Part shown: positions 58,306 to 64,000 of the stretch, piece by piece
How the letters are laid out: every line of letters begins with the position of its first letter
How positions within the stretch are numbered: position 1 is the stretch's first letter
The notes under the pieces: model-generated
Told to the model about the DNA's origin: nothing
The model's input: only the letters and a program-made list of their open reading frames with translations
The model's database searches: none
Program-made: the position numbers and the translations under genes
Assembly (NCBI GenBank): GCA_036023115.1
Contig: JAYKKT010000089.1
Coordinates: forward strand, 10,194,001-10,258,000
DNA length: 64,000 nt
Origin: Brasenia schreberi
Taxonomy: Eukaryota; Streptophyta; Magnoliopsida; Nymphaeales; Cabombaceae
Direction: 5' to 3'

Positions 58306-58438
58306 AACTCCTCCCTACCCATTGTTTTTTTTTGTGACATAAGTGTAATCAAAGTATCTTTTTTCTTTTCCAAAGCCCTTTATAAAATTTGAAGTTATGA
58401 ATCACTCAAAAGCAATGGTGGACAAGTGTAGTTTGGGG

Positions 58439-58439
<1 letters not shown>

Positions 58440-58518
<79 letters not shown>
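58440..58518. repeat. TA tract switching to GA tract
   Basis: About 25 TA units followed by about 14 GA units, then AAGGGGAGAGGG. Confidence 0.92.
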
Positions 58519-58521
<3 letters not shown>

Positions 58522-58589
58522 GGAGAGGGTTTTATGTGCTCGCGATCGATTGATTGTTGCTTTTAAGAGACATGAGTCCATAAGATTGT

Positions 58590-59090
58590 TGGACGTACTT
58601 TTCAAAAACCTTAAAACTTTTTAAATTATATTCATGCTACTGAAAAATAATTAGTATGTAAGTGGTGGAGAGGATATGATTTCTGTATGTATGTATATAT
58701 ATGTATGTATGTATGATCCAACAACAAGAAAAGTAGGATGATTGTGTTTTTAGGCCTTCACATAGTTCAGGTTTCTATTAGTTAGGATAGGATTTACGGG
58801 TCAAGTGCACGATTAAATCAGGACAGTAAGTTGGATAAAAAAACAAAATCTGATCCATCTATGTAAGGTTCCAGGTTTGGATATGAGAACCATTTAGCAA
58901 GATTAAATTGTTATTTAGTGAGTTCAGATATGAGGGACTTCATCAAACTAGTTCCCAGATCAGATATAAAGTCCAAACACAAACCCTTCCAAAAGAACAA
59001 TGCGACGATTAGTTTTATATCATATGATAATATAACCGTATTGGTTATATTAGTCAATACTGGATCCAATATAGTTAGGCGTAAAACAGG
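58590..59090. other. intergenic DNA, nothing recognised
   Basis: Contains a short GTAT/ATGT tract near 58684-58712. No gene is seen. Confidence 0.3.
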
Positions 59091-59097
59091 TCAGAGG

Positions 59098-59142
59098 AAT
59101 ACACACAGACATACACCCTCTGGAAGTCAAACTCCCCACCTC
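59098..59142 (-). mobile_element. SINE fragment (box B part only)
   Basis: The plus strand reads AATACACACAGACATACACC and GGAAGTCAAACTCCCCACC, the box B to 3' part of the SINE family, directly next to the full copy 3. Confidence 0.55.
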
Positions 59143-59150
59143 GCATCCGC

Positions 59151-59270
59151 ATTTTTTTTGTGACAAGAGGCCAAAGCCTAACACACACATGCACCCTGTG
59201 AGAGTCGAACTCCCCACCACCAGCAACAGCGCTAGAGCACCCTATCGTTGAGCTAACGCTCTTCGTACAC
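59151..59270 (-). mobile_element. tRNA-derived SINE, copy 3
   Basis: On the minus strand: box A region GAGCGTTAGCTCAACGATAG (59240-59261), GTTGCTGGTGGTGG, box B GGAGTTCGACTCTC (59200-59213, close to GGTTCGANTCC), then GTGCATGTGTGTGTTAGGC, TTTGGCCTCTTGTC and an A tail. This copy has the best RNA polymerase III promoter match of the family. Confidence 0.8.
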
Positions 59271-59583
59271 ACATCCACATATTTTGGAGGCCATGATTCC
59301 GGACTGAATCCGAGTTTCCGGAGTTGAGTAAATTCTGTGCTAACCATGTATAAGGCATTGAAACTAGACACCATCCATTACAATTAGGAAAAGCACTGCT
59401 CACAGCATATGGATCACAAGCAGTTTTTACAAGTCAGGTCTAGTCGGGTCAGGTATTCCAACCTGGTTAGGTAAACCCAACCCATGTACACTCCATCAGT
59501 GCCCAAGATTCAAGGGCACTGTCATAAGTAACACGGGTAGGACCCACAAGTTTGTTTTCTTGCAACTTTGAAGTACACAAACA

Positions 59584-59598
59584 TATATATATATATAC

Positions 59599-59693
<95 letters not shown>
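59584..59693. repeat. TA microsatellite with two ACATATGTA interruptions
   Basis: Nearly pure TA over 110 bp; the two CATATG interruptions divide it into arms of similar length. Confidence 0.92.
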
Positions 59694-59695
<2 letters not shown>

Positions 59696-60380
59696 AAAGG
59701 CATCTTTAACTTTTGATACATAATCTTTCACAAACATATCCTTTGGTACATAATCTTTCATAAACATCTTCACTATTGGATGTTTGAGAAATTACTTTTT
59801 ATTTTATAAAATATAAAAGTATAATGATACTATTAATTTAAATTTCTATCATTGATAACAAAACTCAAAAACAGTGAAAATATTTGTGGAAGATTATACA
59901 TTAAAAGAATAATGAATTTGTGACTTCCCATATATATATATATACACACACTTTTCGAGAGTATAGATACAACATAAACGGTTCACACTAGACACGAAGT
60001 TGAGAGAAGAAAAGAGAAAAAAGAACAACACAAGATTTACACGATTCAGCCACCGATGCTACTCCATAAGCAAGACAGAGAGAAAGTCTTCACTATAAGA
60101 GCAGCGGATAATACAGTAGTCTCTCACATAACATCTGAAACCCTAACCCCTCTGCATATCCTCAAAACATCGTTAAGAGATAACATTGCAACAACAACAC
60201 GAACCTCCAACTCTCGTGTTAAAGTCGGGTTGTACCGGGAGCTTTTCATGTCATGCCACGATTCATGCCGATCACTAATTCAAGCCTCACTAACAAAAAC
60301 CAAAAGATCAGTTTGAGTTTTCATGATGAAACTAAACCATAAAACCGTTCTGTACAGGTTAATGAGTAGAATTTCTTTTT
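59694..60380. other. intergenic DNA, nothing recognised
   Basis: An open frame at 60056-60316 (+) has no known similarity. No gene is called. Confidence 0.3.
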
Positions 60381-60382
60381 TG

Positions 60383-60480
60383 CCATAGTGGGGAGGCCGA
60401 AGCCAGGTACCCATGCCTGGGGTATTCGAACTCATGACCTTCATCTGGTGGAGTCAAGTTCCCTGCAATAGCTTGTGGCA
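60383..60480 (-). mobile_element. SINE-like fragment of a related tRNA-derived family
   Basis: On the minus strand: GGTCATGAGTTCGAATACCC (box B match), then GGTACCTGGCTTCGGCCTCC and ATGGCAAAAAAG. The GCTTCGGCCTCC block matches SINE copy 2, while the upstream part differs. Confidence 0.55.
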
Positions 60481-60676
60481 ATTTATAATTTCTCAGGCTA
60501 GGTCGTGTCTAAGAACAGTCGGATCCGAACCAAATGCACCCTCCCCATGTTATAATTAGTCATGCACAGGGTGGTATAAAAGAAAGGGAAACAAGAAGGA
60601 GAAGATAAAAGGCATAGAGGTTGAAGATAAATAGAAAAGAAAATAGAGCACTTGCTGGCTCTTTGAGCCATATGAG

Positions 60677-60811
60677 TAAGGGTGGCAATTTTAGACCCGA
60701 CCCCATACCCTAATCTGAACCCCCAAAGGAAAGCACATCAATGGATAGGCACCCCGGGTAGGGTTTGGGTCTTTCAAAAGTGACCGACCCATACCTGATT
60801 TACCACCCTTA
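60677..60811. mobile_element. 135-bp hAT-type MITE
   Basis: It starts TAAGGGTGGCAAT and ends ATTTACCACCCTTA, which are near-perfect inverted repeats of each other. It is flanked by the 8-mers CATATGAG (60669-60676) and TATATGAG (60812-60819), the 8-bp duplication expected of hAT elements. The GACCCGACCC and GGGTTTGGGTC interior is typical of plant hAT MITEs. Confidence 0.85.
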
Positions 60812-60819
60812 TATATGAG

Positions 60820-61767
60820 CTGAATATAACTAATGCAAGTTAAATTCGATCTCATATTATCTCATTTGGTTAAATGTATACAACTTTTATGTTATGATAG
60901 AAAACCATATTTACATTGGGTAGGTAGAGTGTAACTAAATCTAAATGATCATTTCAATTTTAGTTCAAATTTGTGCGCGTTGCCGTTCAAGGTCATTGAG
61001 ATATCATTTGGTGCTTTATAAGGACTGAACCGGGATTTTTGGCGTCAACTAACTGTATGTAGAGTTTTCTACTTAATTTCTTGACAAAAATCAAGTTTTC
61101 TACTCCAAATTATACGTGAATGGTTACACTTAAATGAGAATATCATTTTCAGTTGTCGAACTCCGCTCATGTTCATTTCATATTCAGCTCGTCTCGAACG
61201 AGCTAATGAGCCAAACATGAAAAGATGTATTTACAAACAAGCCATGAAAAACCCACCTTTTTGTTGTTTTAGTGGCTGTGTGCATAGTTACATTAGGACA
61301 ACATTTGGGGTGCAATGATCTTTCAGTTCTTTTAAAGAGAAAGCAAGAACAAAATTAGTCACATATTTGGGTTCATTCAACCTAATTCACTATCACTAAA
61401 GGATGGACAACTTCATCAGTTAAGATTTCTGTGCAGTCTTGATAATCAACTTAGAGATCACTAATAGATTCGTCGGTAACTGATTCTTAAGTATCTATAG
61501 TCGACACTATATCAATAGTTGATGTAACATCGGTGGTTGATCCAAGAACTGATTTCGTGCTATCAATTATGTTCACATCAATTGATTTGATATCAACTAA
61601 ACTTATATTAGTTGCTTTGCAACTTTTGGTTGAGATGAAGCACGAGTTGAATCCATGGCTTGATCGGCTACAAATTTTGTACTCTTTGATTCTTTAACCA
61701 ATGCACTTGATCTCATTTCCTCTAAATGATGAGCAATAGCCATTTGCAACCTCAATTTAAACTTTTT
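60820..61767. other. intergenic DNA, nothing recognised
   Basis: No gene or assignable repeat; 61380-61620 is rich in TTGAT/ATCAA words. Confidence 0.3.
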
Positions 61768-61973
61768 GTAAGGGATCGCCCTTGCATGGCCGGTCCCAAG
61801 CCCCGATAAAAGAGGAGGGTTGCGTTAGGCTTGTGACACCCAACGTAAAACTTTGTCATACTTATTGACCATAGATTCTACAAATTATGATAGGACTACG
61901 TGAAAACAAAAAATTCATATAGCCGACCCCATCTAGTATGAGAAAAGACTTAGTTGTTGTTGTTGTTGTTGTT
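61768..61973 (+). mobile_element. short SINE-like element with RTE tail, second copy
   Basis: On the plus strand: TAAGGGATCGCCCTTGCATG, GGTCCCAAGC, GAGGAGGGTTGCGTTAGGC, GATTCTACAAATTATGATAG, then GCCGACCCCATCTAGTATG and a TTG tail of about seven units. It has the same order and length as the element at 7734-7948, in opposite orientation. I see no clear target duplication. Confidence 0.75.
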
Positions 61974-61979
61974 GATCTA

Positions 61980-63060
61980 AGATCACATCTATGTCTCTCT
62001 GTCTTGATATTTGACAGTTGCTCCGCGAGCTAGTAGATATGAGTAATAAGACTAGTAGGTAGTTTGTAAGAACATACACTATTTATGAGGTTGAGATGCC
62101 CAACAAACCCAATAACTATTTTGAGGAATAATTGCACCCCGAGTATGTGGATATTCGGCATGTTGTCTTGTGAAATTGTTTTCCATCCTACTCGCATATA
62201 GTAGCAATCCATCATAACCAATTTGAAGGTCTCACAAGGCATGATTCCGAGTACATAACTCGTGACCAAGTCTATACTCACACTTTTGTGCTAAAAATCG
62301 TGGGTTCTTGAAGGCAGATGAATTCTTGAAGAATTTTGGAACTTGGAGTGTGTTTCTAAGTTGACAATCGTGGATTTGACTATGATATTCAAAGTAAGAA
62401 GACAAAACTCACAAAGAAAAAGAAAAAGAAAGGAGAACGAAAACATGATTTTTGTTAACAAGAAAGAAATAGGGATACAACTAAGGATTACAAATAAGAT
62501 AGGAAAAGGGAAAAAAATAAAAAATAAAAAAAATGATAGATTGATGTATGTCTCCTTGATGCCTTCAACTTGAGCAATCGCTTCCTTTTTGTAGTTAAGG
62601 ATGTTTTGTTCTAGATTATTCTTCACTTCCTTAGATGATTCTTCGACTTTTCCAAATCTTTGATCTTCACTTTAGTAAAGTTAATGAGCATTGTTTCTCA
62701 CTTTACTGGTTATAATTACTACTAATGGTAGTTTTTCATTGTACTTTCATTGGTTTCATGTGGCCATATTAGAAAGGGAGAAATTATTGATGAAAGTGGA
62801 TCCTCAGATCTTTGAAATTAAAGTATGCATGTGGCCATATCCTCTCGTACAACTACATAAGTATAACATGCAAGTAACTATACAAATTATATACACATAA
62901 TATACGTACGATATACTTGAGGGATAAGTAAAATATATACATACTTTAAGGAGTGGCAGGTCGGAAGCTGCAACGCATCTGTCATGTCAAATGTCATATC
63001 ATGTATTTCACATCATAAGACAGTCAGTGATGTGTCAACAATCAAGCAAAAGGACTTGGC
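61980..63060. other. intergenic DNA, nothing recognised
   Basis: Open frames at 62030-62281 (-), 62291-62626 (-) and 62343-62573 (+) are low-complexity or overlapping and without known motif. Confidence 0.3.
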
Positions 63061-63075
63061 CATGCTGATCTTGAC

Positions 63076-63174
63076 CTCTCTCTCTCTCTCTCTCTATTAC
63101 TATTACAGCTCAGTATCAACAAATAGAAGGCAGGGAAGATTTGGACCTCTCTCTCTCTCTCTCTCTCTCTCAGA
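63076..63174. repeat. paired CT tracts
   Basis: Two (CT)n runs (63076-63095 and 63149-63171), each preceded by GACCTCTCTC, about 70 bp apart, look like a small tandem duplication that expanded by slippage. Confidence 0.6.
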
Positions 63175-63726
63175 GAGGTCAGGTCCTTTGTGCCTCAGCA
63201 GGCAGCACTTCGGGCAAAGAGTGTAGTGGAGTTTTGCTTACTTAAAGAAACAAAAACAAGAGAAGGGAAAGGCTCTGTAGTGTCTTTTTTGGGTACGCAG
63301 GGCAAAGTAGGCCCGAAATCTCTAACGTAGTCTACAAACGGTGCCATCTTAGTCCAAATGTGCAATCATGAAGAAAATGACGACCACAATAAGCTCCACC
63401 CCTCTCTCTCTGTGTTTCTGTGCATGTGTGGTTTTCTGTGTTGGAAAGAGAGTTCATGGGTGGGCTAATCAGACAGACGCCCACTGACACAACCTGCACT
63501 TCACTCATCTGTCATTTCTCAGTATTTTTGTTCTCGAATTTTGCCAATCCGGGTCCATTTGGACTGAATTGAGCCAATCACAAGTCTGTTTTGAAGAACG
63601 AATTGAGACAGCATTAGGACTTGCGGATCTTATTCATCAACTTGTTTGACCATTAAAGTCATGTCTCTAAGATCACCAAAATCAAAACCAAGCCTTTGAA
63701 CATTAGCTCACTTGACCAGGGGACAA

Positions 63727-64000
63727 GTTGAAGGTGTGATGAGTTTGATACTCAGGGCGTGCATTTGGTTTCGACCTCCTCATGAAATTAATTAAAAGAA
63801 AACCAACCCTTTTGTCAGCCTAAATCAGGTTTATTCGGGAGTTGAAGATCATGATGAGTTTCATATTCAACACGTGCATCTAGCTTCGGCCTCTCAATTT
63901 TATATTAATTAAAAAAAGCAACCCTTTTATCGGCTTAAATTGGGGCGAGTCACAAGTTGAAAGTCATGATGAGTTTGATACTTAAGAAATGCATCTGGCT
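63727..64000. repeat. ~114-bp tandem repeat running off the window end
   Basis: Units start at 63727, 63841 and 63956 with GTTGAAGNTNATGATGAGTT, then GTGCATNTNGNTTCG and ACCCTTTTNTCNGCNTAAAT. The third copy is cut by the window end, so the array length is unknown. Confidence 0.8.

Overview
This window is nuclear DNA from a flowering plant. It contains four plant genes with typical intron-exon structure, introns of several kilobases packed with retrotransposons, Ty1/copia and Gypsy-type LTRs, RTE and L1 LINEs, tRNA-derived SINEs, MITEs and long TA/GA microsatellites. I cannot name the species. No prokaryotic, organellar or viral gene is visible.

Layout, left to right. (1) 1-1767: unassigned DNA, a GTACGATAC-rich patch and a minus-strand copia LTR. 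(2) 1768-8462 (+): the last four exons of a PIN-LIKES auxin carrier of the PILS6 type. Its last intron (4.5 kb) holds RTE LINE pieces, a MITE, a short RTE-derived element and a stray last exon of an ORMDL gene. (3) 11018-19437 (+): a SIP1-type aquaporin in three exons. Its second intron (7.6 kb) holds an L1 and several RTE fragments and lacks a GT donor. (4) 22912-37412 (-): an AKR2-type ankyrin protein, convergent with SIP1. Its 8.7 kb first intron carries a whole degenerate copia element with an AGGGC target duplication. (5) 38013-41401: a 3.4 kb solo LTR with ATAGT target duplications, about 600 bp upstream of the AKR2 start. (6) 44752-50791 (-): a complete CWC22 splicing factor gene in eight coding exons. 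(7) 51-64 kb: gene-free, made of tandem repeats, microsatellites, SINEs and a hAT-type MITE.

The four genes act in unrelated processes (auxin transport at the ER, water channel, chloroplast outer-envelope protein targeting, exon-junction complex assembly) and show no sign of working as a unit.

The most interesting signals are a family of short (about 210 bp) elements that join the 5' end module and the 3' tail of the resident RTE LINE, with an 18-bp target duplication around one of them; two extremely truncated RTE insertions (44 and 59 bp) with perfect duplications; the ORMDL exon nested in a LINE; the missing GT donor in SIP1; and a small AKR2 exon that the reading frame demands but that I cannot find. 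I see no clear candidate for a wholly new molecular system.
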